Assembly: GCA_018266355.1 (NCBI GenBank)
Contig: JAFEAP010000005.1
Span: 124,001 to 188,000, forward strand
Length of the DNA stretch: 64,000 nt
Direction: 5' to 3'
Source of the DNA: Bdellovibrionales bacterium
Lineage (GTDB): Bacteria; Bdellovibrionota; UBA1018
Shown: positions 8,874 to 16,242 of the stretch, piece after piece
Layout: each line of letters begins with the position of its first letter
Numbering within the stretch: the stretch's first letter is position 1
The notes under the pieces: model-generated
What the model was told of the DNA's origin: nothing
Databases searched by the model: none
What the model saw: only the letters and a program-made list of their open reading frames with translations
Program-made: the position numbers and the translations under genes

Positions 8874-9029
8874 ATGAACGCTTTAACGAGAGCCCAACGC
8901 AAATGGAAATCCGCCGCCGCACGCCAAGCCTCCGCCATCGCCCGGCGTCACGACAAATTTTGGAGCGTCACCCTCACCGGCTCGCTCCTGCTCGTGCTCC
9001 TCGTCTCGATGACGAGTCACCTGCGCTAA
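8874..9029 (+). CDS. Small single-span membrane protein, 51 aa
   Basis: A strong Shine-Dalgarno sequence (GGGAGGGGGA, 8861-8870) precedes the ATG. The product has a basic, Ala/Arg-rich N-terminal half (MNALTRAQRKWKSAAARQAS) and then one hydrophobic segment (FWSVTLTGSLLLVLLVSM, about residues 29-46), ending SHLR. This fits a small inner-membrane protein with the N-terminus in the cytoplasm. No family is recognised. It is the first of two tandem small membrane-protein genes lying between a divergent kinase gene and the convergent nth. Confidence 0.6.
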   Translation: MNALTRAQRKWKSAAARQASAIARRHDKFWSVTLTGSLLLVLLVSMTSHLR

Positions 9030-9073
9030 AGCGCGCGCCGCGCTCTTCCGAAAAGTCGGGTAAGGAAAACCCG

Positions 9074-9154
9074 ATGCGCTACCTTCAGTACGGCATTCTC
9101 TCCGGTCTCGTTTTACTCTCCGCCGGCGTCGCGCTCGTCGAATTCTTTTACTGA
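9074..9154 (+). CDS. Very small hydrophobic membrane peptide, 26 aa
   Basis: The reading frame encodes MRYLQYGILSGLVLLSAGVA followed by LVEFFY and a stop. A TAAGGAAAA Shine-Dalgarno-like sequence ends 3 nt before the ATG (9074). Almost the whole peptide is one membrane span with an aromatic C-terminal end. It starts 44 nt after the 51-aa membrane protein on the same strand, so both probably share one transcript. The length is that of regulatory or accessory membrane peptides, or of type I toxins. No antisense partner was identified. Function unknown. Confidence 0.5.
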   Translation: MRYLQYGILSGLVLLSAGVALVEFFY

Positions 9155-9161
9155 ACGGCGT

Positions 9162-9836
9162 TCACGATCGCGGAACGCCCACTTTCGGACAGAGCCGCGC
9201 GAGGACGCACTCCTCGCATTTCGCTTTCCGAGCCGTGCACACCGCACGTCCGTGAGCGATCAACCAGAGCGAGAATTTCGACCAATCCGCCTCCGGTACG
9301 AATTCCCGCACTTCGTACTCGACCTTCACCGGATCCGAATTCCGCGTGAATCCGAGTCGACGGGTGATTCGGCCGACGTGCGTGTCCACGACGAATCCCG
9401 GCGTGTCGTAGGCGTTACCGAGGATCACGTTCGCGGTCTTCCGCCCGACGCCGCGAAGCTCGACGAGTTCCTCGAGCCGCCGCGGGACTTCGCCGTCGTA
9501 TTTCGAGACGAGGATCTTCGAGGTCTCGAGGATCGCCTTCGCCTTGTTCTTGTAGAAACCGGTGGGCTGGACGAGTTTTTCGATCTCACCGATCTTCGCC
9601 CGCGCCATCGCGCCGGCGTCCGGAAACCGCGCGAAGAGCGCGGGAGTGGTCTTATTCACGCGCTCGTCGGTGCATTGGGCCGAGAGGATCGTCGCGACGA
9701 GGAGTTGAAACGGGGTCGCGTAGTCGAGGAAGCATCGGACGTCGGGATATTCCCGTTTGAGGAGCTTGATGATCTCGAGCATCCGGCGCCGTTCGGCGAG
9801 CAGGCGCTCGGCTTTCGAAGGACGCGCGGATCCCAC
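9162..9836 (-). CDS. nth: Endonuclease III
   Basis: The 224-aa DNA glycosylase/AP lyase acts in base-excision repair of oxidised pyrimidines. The helix-hairpin-helix is LRGVGRKTANVIL with the catalytic lysine (about K133). The catalytic aspartate is in VDTHVGRI (about D152). The C-terminal [4Fe-4S] ligands are C200-X6-C207-X2-C210-X5-C216. The GTG at 9836 is chosen because a perfect AAGGAGG, made by the last codons of the upstream PolX gene, lies 5 nt before it. An ATG at 9860 would overlap PolX. The gene is translationally linked to polX, forming a repair operon. Confidence 0.93.
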   Translation of the reverse strand: MGSARPSKAERLLAERRRMLEIIKLLKREYPDVRCFLDYATPFQLLVATILSAQCTDERVNKTTPALFARFPDAGAMARAKIGEIEKLVQPTGFYKNKAKAILETSKILVSKYDGEVPRRLEELVELRGVGRKTANVILGNAYDTPGFVVDTHVGRITRRLGFTRNSDPVKVEYEVREFVPEADWSKFSLWLIAHGRAVCTARKAKCEECVLARLCPKVGVPRS

Positions 9837-9838
9837 GC

Positions 9839-11521
9839 TCACCTCCTTTCGGCGAGCCATTTCTCGACGCCCGCGCGGTCGCGCGCGTTCAAGACGAGCC
9901 CGCGCGGAAGCAGCGCTTTCCGAGCCACGCACAACCCGTATTTCACGTCGTCGAGACCGGCGACCTCGTGGGCGTCCGGGTTCACGGAAACGAGGCAGCC
10001 CGCCTTCCGGAGCTCCGGTCCCCATCGCCAGTCGATGTCGAGGCGGGCGGGATGGGCGTTGATCTCGATCGCGACTTTCCGGGCCGCGCACTCGGAGATG
10101 ATCTTTTCGATGTCGAGTTCGTAGCCCTTCCGTCCGAGGAGGAGCCGACCGGTGAGGTGGCCGAGCATCGTCGTTCGCGGATTCCGGACGGCTTGGAGAA
10201 TCCGTTCGGTCATCGTCGTCCGGTCCATCTGGAAGCGCGAGTGGATCGAGGCGACGACGAAGTCGAAACGATCGAGCCATTTCGCGTCGTAGTCGAGCGC
10301 GCCGTCGGCGAGGATGTCGCTCTCGATGCCCCAGAATATCCGGATGTCCGGGTGTTTTTCTTGGACGGCGCGGATTTCCTTTTCCTGTTCGGCGAGCGCG
10401 GCCTCCGCGAGTCCCTGCGCGTAAAAAGCGGATTTCGAGTGATCCGAGATGCCGATGTACTTCATCCCGCGCGCCTTCGCGCCGACGACCATCTCTTCGA
10501 GGGTCGCGACGCCGTCCGAACGGGTCGTGTGATTATGAAAACACCCCTGCAAATCGTTCCAACCGACAATCTCGTCGAGTTTCCCCGTCCGCGCGAGGGC
10601 GACCTCTTCGCCCGTTTCGCGCATCTCGGGCGGGATCCAAGGCACGTGGACCTCGGCGAAGAATTTTTCCTCCGTGTCCGCGGCGGGAGCCCCGCCGGCG
10701 GCGGAGTCCCGACCCGGCACGAGCGCCGACCACGACGCCTCGGTCGCCGTCGTGTGCGCGAGCTCGGTGCCGTAGCGCGCGGTCTCCGCGAACGTGAATT
10801 TCACCGCGAGCGGAATGCCGCCGTCGAGTGCGGTGACCGCGCCGTAGAGTCGCTCCTCGAGCTGTTTCGTCGTCTTCGCGCCGGGAAGCGTCTCGACGAG
10901 GAAATCGAGCGACGAAAGGGTCTCCATCCGTCGGCGAAGCGCGCCCGTCTCGGACACGCGCAGGCCGCCTCCCGCCGGGTGCCGTCCCTCGTTCGCGGTT
11001 TTCGCGAGCGCGGGCAGGAGCCTTTCGGCGATCGGAAACGCTTCCGCGAGTTTCATCTGGCCGGAAGTCGCCATCAAGTACTGCACGCCCTCGAGGATCT
11101 TCGCTTGGACCTTCTCGCCGAAGCCCTTCAGCTTCAGCAGTCGGTTCTCGCGGCAGGCGTATTCGAGCTCGCCGAGCGTCTTGATCCCGAGGGTCTCGAT
11201 GACCTGGATCGCCTTCTTCGGACCGAGTCCGGGAACCTTCGTGAGTTCGAGCAAGCCCTCGGGGAGCTTCGCCGCGAGGGCGTCGCGCTCCTTTGCCGTC
11301 CCTTCGAGGAGGAACTCCGTGAGCAACGCCGAGATCCCTTTCCCGATGCCCGGGATTTCGGTGAGCGTCCCCGCTTTCGCGCGCCCGACCCAGTCCTCGG
11401 AATCGCCGAGCGACTCGACGGTGTCCGCGGCCTTGTCGAACGCGCGGACCTTGAACGGGTTCTCGCCGTTCATTTCGAGGAGGGTCTTCATTTCGGTGAG
11501 CAGGTCGACGATGGCTTTCAT
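9839..11521 (-). CDS. polX: PolX-family protein (HhH, degenerate polymerase core, PHP domain)
   Basis: The 560-aa product matches bacterial PolX in length and order. The 8-kDa/HhH region (MNGENPFKVRAFDKAADT; LTEIPGIGKGISALL; LTKVPGLGPKKAIQVIETLG) is followed by a nucleotidyltransferase-like core and a C-terminal PHP domain from about residue 325. PHP metal ligands look complete (HNHTTRSDG, GISDHSKSAF, WGIESDI, VASIHSRF, NPDAHEV). In the polymerase core, however, the usual DxD metal site reads SSLDFLV, so its first aspartate is replaced. The third catalytic position also falls in AVKFTFAET rather than a DLR-type strand. The protein may therefore work as a PHP phosphoesterase/exonuclease rather than as a polymerase. 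It is followed directly by nth. Confidence 0.88.
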   Translation of the reverse strand: MKAIVDLLTEMKTLLEMNGENPFKVRAFDKAADTVESLGDSEDWVGRAKAGTLTEIPGIGKGISALLTEFLLEGTAKERDALAAKLPEGLLELTKVPGLGPKKAIQVIETLGIKTLGELEYACRENRLLKLKGFGEKVQAKILEGVQYLMATSGQMKLAEAFPIAERLLPALAKTANEGRHPAGGGLRVSETGALRRRMETLSSLDFLVETLPGAKTTKQLEERLYGAVTALDGGIPLAVKFTFAETARYGTELAHTTATEASWSALVPGRDSAAGGAPAADTEEKFFAEVHVPWIPPEMRETGEEVALARTGKLDEIVGWNDLQGCFHNHTTRSDGVATLEEMVVGAKARGMKYIGISDHSKSAFYAQGLAEAALAEQEKEIRAVQEKHPDIRIFWGIESDILADGALDYDAKWLDRFDFVVASIHSRFQMDRTTMTERILQAVRNPRTTMLGHLTGRLLLGRKGYELDIEKIISECAARKVAIEINAHPARLDIDWRWGPELRKAGCLVSVNPDAHEVAGLDDVKYGLCVARKALLPRGLVLNARDRAGVEKWLAERR

Positions 11522-11623
11522 TTTGGGTCTTGCGATTCTGCACTTAGGCGCGCGGGAATGCCAGCCTTCGGGTTTCTTCTTAGTCCAGGAAGTGACGCGT
11601 CAACAGGACGGAAGCGGCGCGGG

Positions 11624-11782
11624 TGAAGCCGAATCTGTATCTGAATCTGTTTTGTTTTCGGTGGCGGTGGCAGCCCATATCCTACATTTCGTGTCGAAAA
11701 CTCCGGAGTGCGCGTTCGCCTCGATCCCTCCACGGAAACGGGCCCAGTAAACAAAACAGATTCAGATACAGATTCGGCTTCA
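11624..11782. repeat. 34-bp perfect inverted repeat around a 91-bp spacer
   Basis: The left arm 11624-11657 (starting TGAAGCCGAATCTGTATCTG) and the right arm 11749-11782 are exact reverse complements. The spacer is 11658-11748. The arms contain internally repetitive TCTGAATCTG-type sequence. The unit occupies most of the 326-bp gap (11522-11847) between polX and the M42 peptidase gene. No convincing ORF or transposase lies in the gap. Confidence 0.85.
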
Positions 11783-11834
11783 GCTGCTCCGGCCCCCGCT
11801 CCCCGACCTCCTAGTCAACCCGCTCCCACTCAAG

Positions 11835-11840
11835 TACCTT
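11835..11840 (+). promoter_or_regulatory. TAnnnT -10-like hexamer 7 nt before an ATG (leaderless start)
   Basis: TACCTT ends 7 nt before the ATG at 11848, which has no Shine-Dalgarno sequence. This geometry fits a leaderless transcript. Confidence 0.4.
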
Positions 11841-11847
11841 CGAACCC

Positions 11848-13011
11848 ATGCTGCCCGTGAACCACACCCGTCTCGCGAAAATCCTCGAAAAACCCACCGC
11901 TCCGTTCCGCGAAGGCCACGTGCTCGCCACCGCCCGCGCGATCCTCGACGAGGCGAAAGTGCCCTACTTTATGGACCCGGCGAAGAACCTCGTCGTCGGC
12001 GTGAAGTCGAAAGCCGAGTATTCGAGACTCACGAAAGCGAAGTCCCCCGAACCGGTCCGGATCTTCATCGCGCACACCGACCACCCGGGCTTCCACGGCG
12101 TCGAATGGGTCGATGCCGATCTTCTCGCGTTCAAATGGCACGGCGGCAGCCCGACCGCGCACCTTGAGGGCGGAAAGGTTTGGCTCGCGGATAGCGAAGG
12201 GTTCGTGGGTTACGGCCGCGTGGAAAAAGCCGAAATGATCGAGAGCGGACGCGCGATCGATAAGGGCTTGATTCGGGTAAAGGATTTGAGGCGCCAAACG
12301 AAAGCCGCCGACCTCTTCGGAGGCTTCGGATTCCGCGACACGCACTGGCGCGAGGGCGACCTCCTTTACACGAAGGCGGCGGACGACCTCATCGGCGTCT
12401 ACGCGATCCTCGAAACCGCGCTCGCCCTCAAAGCGAAAAAATCGAAAGCGCCGTTCATCGGCCTCCTCACCCGCGCGGAAGAAGTCGGCTTCATCGGCGC
12501 GATCGCTCATTTCGAGCTAGGCTGGCTGAAAGGGGCGAAGCGAAAACTCCTCGCCGTCTCGCTCGAAACCTCCCGCACCCTGCCCGGCGCCGAGATCGGA
12601 AAGGGCCCGGTCGTGCGACTCGGCGACCGGAAGAGCGTCTTCGACTCCGGCGGCACGCAGGTTTTCTCGGACCTCGCCGCGCGCATCCTGCCCGGAAAGC
12701 ACCAGCGGCGGATCATGGACGGCGGATCGTGCGAAGGCACGGCGGCGACCGCTTACGGGATCCCGACCATCGCGATCTCCGTCCCGCTCGGAAACTACCA
12801 TAACCAGAGCTTCGAGGGCGGCCCTGATGCGGCGCCCGCGAACGGCCCGGCGCCCGAATTCGTTTCGGTGGCCGACATCGAGGGTTTGACCGCCCTGACG
12901 CAAGCCATCATGGCGCCGAAACTGCCTTGGAATCAGCCGTTTTCCGGGACGGTCGCCGCGTTCAAGAAGTCCCTGAAAAACTACGGCAAATTACTGAAAA
13001 CCGGCCCGTAA
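11848..13011 (+). CDS. M42/M28-type metallo-aminopeptidase
   Basis: The 387-aa cytoplasmic product has the co-catalytic zinc peptidase signature of the M42 (FrvX/glutamyl aminopeptidase) group. The first metal ligands are AHTDHPG, the bridging aspartate is in TKAADDLIGVY, the catalytic glutamate pair is TRAEEVGFIGA and the last ligand is the His in VPLGNYHNQS. SLETSR and GGSCEGTAATAYGIP complete the pattern. The family removes N-terminal residues from peptides, often as large tetrahedral complexes. There is no signal peptide. The start has no Shine-Dalgarno sequence but carries TACCTT 7 nt upstream. The gene stands alone before the glycolytic operon. Confidence 0.82.
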   Translation: MLPVNHTRLAKILEKPTAPFREGHVLATARAILDEAKVPYFMDPAKNLVVGVKSKAEYSRLTKAKSPEPVRIFIAHTDHPGFHGVEWVDADLLAFKWHGGSPTAHLEGGKVWLADSEGFVGYGRVEKAEMIESGRAIDKGLIRVKDLRRQTKAADLFGGFGFRDTHWREGDLLYTKAADDLIGVYAILETALALKAKKSKAPFIGLLTRAEEVGFIGAIAHFELGWLKGAKRKLLAVSLETSRTLPGAEIGKGPVVRLGDRKSVFDSGGTQVFSDLAARILPGKHQRRIMDGGSCEGTAATAYGIPTIAISVPLGNYHNQSFEGGPDAAPANGPAPEFVSVADIEGLTALTQAIMAPKLPWNQPFSGTVAAFKKSLKNYGKLLKTGP

Positions 13012-13069
13012 CTTCGATTGAATCGACGGCCGTTTCGGGAGTAGAACGGGAAGCCTAAAAACATCGCCA

Positions 13070-13158
13070 GAACCGTTCGACCCCTGCGGTCCGGAACGGC
13101 CAGCGTAAGCTAGCCGTTCGAAGCCGGCCCATCCGGGCTCGAACCTACTAACGGCCAG
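13070..13158 (+). promoter_or_regulatory. Structured 5' leader element of gap (extended hairpin, copy 1)
   Basis: One long imperfect hairpin can be drawn. P1 pairs 13075-13083 with 13135-13144 (GTTCGACCC / GGGCTCGAAC). P2 pairs 13088-13094 with 13124-13130 (GGTCCGG / CCGGCCC). P3 is 13095-13104 with 13109-13118, capped by GTAA. It ends directly in the CAGGAG Shine-Dalgarno region of gap (13155-13161). A copy about 85 % identical by eye lies in the same position before the DTW gene (52742-52825), with an indel that keeps P1 paired. This could be a cis-acting RNA or a dispersed repeat. Confidence 0.6.
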
Positions 13159-13169
13159 GAGATTTCCCC

Positions 13170-14189
13170 ATGACTACGAAAATCGGCATCAATGGCTTCG
13201 GACGGATCGGTCGCAAAGTGGCGCGTCTCGCCCTCGAGCGCGACGACATCGAAATCGTCGCGATCAACAACCTCGACAAACCCGAAGTCTCGACCCACCT
13301 CTTCAAGTACGATTCCGTCCACGGCACGCTTCCCTACACCGTGAAGATGGAAGGCGACTCGATGATCATCGAGACGAAGAAGGGCCTGAAAAAGATCAAG
13401 ATGTTCTCCGAGAAAGATCCGGCGAACCTCCCGTGGGGTTCCGTCGGCGCGACGATCGTCCACGAGTGCACCGGAATCTTCACCGATAAGGAAAAGGCGA
13501 GCCTCCACATGAAGGGCGGCGCGAAGCGCGTGATCATTTCGGCTCCGTCGAAGGACGCCGATATCACCCTCTGCATGGGCGTGAACGAAAAGGCCTACGA
13601 CCCGTCGAAGCACACCGTCGTTTCGAACGCCTCCTGTACGACGAACTGCCTCGCGCCGATCGCGAAGGTCCTCCACGACACTTTCGGCATCAAACGCGGC
13701 ACGATGATGACCGTGCACTCCTACACGAACGACCAGAACATCCTCGACCTCGGTCACAAGGACCTCCGCCGCGCGCGCGCGGGCGCGGTCTCGATGATTC
13801 CGACGACGACCGGCGCGGCGAAAGCCGTCGGCCTCGTGCTCCCGGAACTGAAGGGAAAGCTCGACGGCCTCTCGATCCGCGTCCCGACTCCGAACGTCTC
13901 GCTCGTCGACCTGACCTGCGAACTCGGAAAGACGGCGACGAAGGAAGAAATCAACGCCGCGTTCAAGTCGGCCGCCGCCGGCGCGATGAAGGGCGTCCTC
14001 GGCACGGAAGCCGCCCCGCTCGTTTCCCACGACTATAACGGGAACGTCGCTTCCTCGACGGTCGACCTCGAACTCACCGCCGTCATCGACGGAAATTTCG
14101 CGAAGGTCATTTCCTGGTACGATAACGAATCCGGCTTCTCGGCCCGCATGCTCGACCTCACGGCGTTCATCGCGGCGAAAGGAATCTAA
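13170..14189 (+). CDS. gap: Glyceraldehyde-3-phosphate dehydrogenase
   Basis: The 339-aa product has the NAD-binding start KIGINGFGRIGRKV, the catalytic cysteine in SNASCTTNCLAP (about C156) and the C-terminal WYDNESGF motif. It oxidises glyceraldehyde-3-phosphate to 1,3-bisphosphoglycerate with NAD(P)+ and phosphate. The Shine-Dalgarno AGGAG lies 8 nt before the ATG, at the end of a structured leader element. It is the first gene of gap-pgk-tpiA, with pgk starting immediately after its stop codon. Confidence 0.96.
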   Translation: MTTKIGINGFGRIGRKVARLALERDDIEIVAINNLDKPEVSTHLFKYDSVHGTLPYTVKMEGDSMIIETKKGLKKIKMFSEKDPANLPWGSVGATIVHECTGIFTDKEKASLHMKGGAKRVIISAPSKDADITLCMGVNEKAYDPSKHTVVSNASCTTNCLAPIAKVLHDTFGIKRGTMMTVHSYTNDQNILDLGHKDLRRARAGAVSMIPTTTGAAKAVGLVLPELKGKLDGLSIRVPTPNVSLVDLTCELGKTATKEEINAAFKSAAAGAMKGVLGTEAAPLVSHDYNGNVASSTVDLELTAVIDGNFAKVISWYDNESGFSARMLDLTAFIAAKGI

Positions 14190-15386
14190 GTGAGCAACGG
14201 AGCGACGGCCGCGTCCGGCAGCGGCGCGATCAAGAGCGTGCGGGACCTCGCCCTCGGCGGGAAATCCGTATTCCTCCGGCTCGACTTCAACGTTCCGATC
14301 GAGAACGGGAAAGTCACCGACGATTCGCGCATCATGGAAGCCCTTCCGACGATCAAGCACTGCATGCAAGCGGGCGCGAAAGTCGTGATCGGCTCCCACC
14401 TCGGCCGTCCGGACGGGAAGCGGAATCCGAAGTACTCGCTCGAACCGGTCGCGGCCTACCTCTCCGGCGTCCTCGGTCAGGAAGTCATGCTCGCCGACGA
14501 CTGCGTCGGCGAAGGCATCGAACTCCTCGTGAAATCCCAAAAGCCGGGATCGGTCCTCCTTCTCGAGAACCTCCGTTTCCACGCGGGCGAGGAGGCGAAC
14601 GACCCGGAATTCGCGTCGAAACTCGCCGCACTCTGCGAAGTTTACGTGAACGACGCGTTCGGAACCGCGCATCGGAAGCACGCTTCGACGTACGGCATGG
14701 CGACGATCGTCCAGACGAAGGCGATGGGCCTCCTTATCGAAAAGGAACTCAAGTACCTCGAGCCTCTCGTGAAGGATCCCGCGAAACCTTTCTACGCCGT
14801 CCTCGGCGGCTCGAAAGTCACAGATAAGATCAAGACCGTCGACGCGCTCCTGCGTTCGGTGAACGGAATATGCATCGGTGGCGCGATGGCGCACGCGTTC
14901 TGGGCGGTAAACGGAACGACGATTCCGTCCGGCGCGAAGCAACCGAAACCCGAGGACGTCGAAGCGGCCCGGACGATCCTGCGCGACGCGAAGAAGCGCG
15001 AGATCCCGATCCTCCTCCCCTCCGATACGAACGCGGGATTCGACATCGGCCTCCGCACGATCGAGGAGTTCTCGAACTTCCTCCGAAACGGTCGCACGAT
15101 CTTCTGGAACGGCCCGCTCGGATGGTTCGAAAAGCCCGAATACGCGATCGGCACTTTCGAAGTCGCCCAAGCGATCTCGGAAATGAGCGCGGTCAAGATC
15201 GTCGGCGGCGGCGACACGGTTTCGGCCGTGAAGCAGTCCGGTTTTTCGGGCAAGTACGACCACCTTTCCACGGGCGGCGGCGCGGTCCTCGAGTTCATCG
15301 AAAACGGTTCGCTCCCGGGAATCGACGTCCTCCGCCAGATGTACAAACGCGAGACGACCCAAACGATGACCCGTTCGCGGATCTGA
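14190..15386 (+). CDS. pgk: Phosphoglycerate kinase
   Basis: The 398-aa product shows the PGK hallmarks VFLRLDFNVPIENGKV near the N-terminus, GSHLGRP, LLENLRFHAGEE, VNDAFGTAHRKHAS and, at the C-terminus, IVGGGDTVSAV and HLSTGGGAVLEF. It transfers phosphate from 1,3-bisphosphoglycerate to ADP. It starts with GTG at 14190, the base after the gap stop codon, so the two genes are contiguous. An extra hydrophilic N-terminal stretch (about 12 residues) precedes the conserved core. tpiA follows after 22 nt. Confidence 0.96.
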   Translation: MSNGATAASGSGAIKSVRDLALGGKSVFLRLDFNVPIENGKVTDDSRIMEALPTIKHCMQAGAKVVIGSHLGRPDGKRNPKYSLEPVAAYLSGVLGQEVMLADDCVGEGIELLVKSQKPGSVLLLENLRFHAGEEANDPEFASKLAALCEVYVNDAFGTAHRKHASTYGMATIVQTKAMGLLIEKELKYLEPLVKDPAKPFYAVLGGSKVTDKIKTVDALLRSVNGICIGGAMAHAFWAVNGTTIPSGAKQPKPEDVEAARTILRDAKKREIPILLPSDTNAGFDIGLRTIEEFSNFLRNGRTIFWNGPLGWFEKPEYAIGTFEVAQAISEMSAVKIVGGGDTVSAVKQSGFSGKYDHLSTGGGAVLEFIENGSLPGIDVLRQMYKRETTQTMTRSRI

Positions 15387-15408
15387 TCGCCCACCGAAAG
15401 GCCTATCG

Positions 15409-16215
15409 ATGGACCGGAATCGCGGGATCCTGATCGCCGGAAATTGGAAGATGAATCACGGCGCTCGCGCGACCTCGGACTTCGCGGCGGCCGCGAAGTC
15501 CGGATGGGGTTCCCTTTCCGATCGCGCGCGCAAGGCGCTCGCGGTCACCGCGGGCCCGGGAAAGCTCGACGCCCTCGTCTTTCCGCCCTTCCTTTCGCTC
15601 GAGACCGCTCGCCGCGAATTCACGGGCATTCCCGTCGCGGTCGGCGCGCAGAACGTCCACTTCGAGGAAAAAGGCGCGTTCACCGGCGAGATCTCGGGCG
15701 CGATGCTGAAAGAGATCGGCGTCGGGACGACCCTCGTCGGGCACTCCGAACGCCGCCAGTATTTCGGCGAAACCGACGCCTCGGCGAAGAAGCGGGCGGA
15801 GAGCCACCTGAATCAGGGTTTCACCGTCGTCCTCTGCTACGGCGAGACGCGCGCGGAACGCGAGGCGAGCCGGACGGAAGCCGTCCTCGAGCGCCAGCTC
15901 CGCGACGGACTTCCCGCCGAATGGAACGAGCGTCTCGTCCTCGCCTACGAGCCGGTATGGGCGATCGGGACGGGACTCACCGCGACCCCGGAACAGGCCG
16001 AGGACGCGCACGCGTTCTCTCGCGCGTTCCTCGTGAAGAAATACGGCGCCGATAACGCCGCGAAGACGAAGATCCTCTACGGCGGCTCGGTCACGCCGGA
16101 AAACGTGCGCGGACTCCTCGCGAAACCGAACGTCGACGGCGGTCTCGTCGGCGGCGCGAGCTTGAAGGCCGAGAGCTTCCTCGCCCTCGTCGAAGGCGCG
16201 GGATCGTTCCTCTGA
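15409..16215 (+). CDS. tpiA: Triosephosphate isomerase
   Basis: The 268-aa TIM-barrel enzyme interconverts dihydroxyacetone phosphate and glyceraldehyde-3-phosphate. Active-site motifs are the lysine in AGNWKMN (about residue 14), the histidine in VGHSERRQYF and the glutamate in AYEPVWAIGTG. Phosphate-loop residues (YGGSVTPEN and VGGASLK) are present near the C-terminus. The Shine-Dalgarno GAAAGG lies upstream. It is the last gene of the gap-pgk-tpiA operon. In many bacteria secG follows, but here an opposite-strand lipoprotein gene sits between. Confidence 0.96.
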   Translation: MDRNRGILIAGNWKMNHGARATSDFAAAAKSGWGSLSDRARKALAVTAGPGKLDALVFPPFLSLETARREFTGIPVAVGAQNVHFEEKGAFTGEISGAMLKEIGVGTTLVGHSERRQYFGETDASAKKRAESHLNQGFTVVLCYGETRAEREASRTEAVLERQLRDGLPAEWNERLVLAYEPVWAIGTGLTATPEQAEDAHAFSRAFLVKKYGADNAAKTKILYGGSVTPENVRGLLAKPNVDGGLVGGASLKAESFLALVEGAGSFL

Positions 16216-16242
16216 GTCCTCGACATCTTTGATCGGCGGCCC

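Noticed and set aside
6290..9154. A 954-codon open frame on the + strand
   Set aside because: It is the antisense shadow of the PAS histidine kinase gene. Only its last 26 codons match a plausible small ORF with its own ribosome-binding site.
11518..11814. Short ORFs of 63 and 78 aa across the 34-bp inverted repeat
   Set aside because: They are mirror reads through the repeat arms, with no ribosome-binding site and low-complexity sequence.
13070..13158. tRNA-like element because of a GGTTCGA-like segment (gap leader)
   Set aside because: No acceptor, D or anticodon arms can be drawn. An extended hairpin explains the pairing better.
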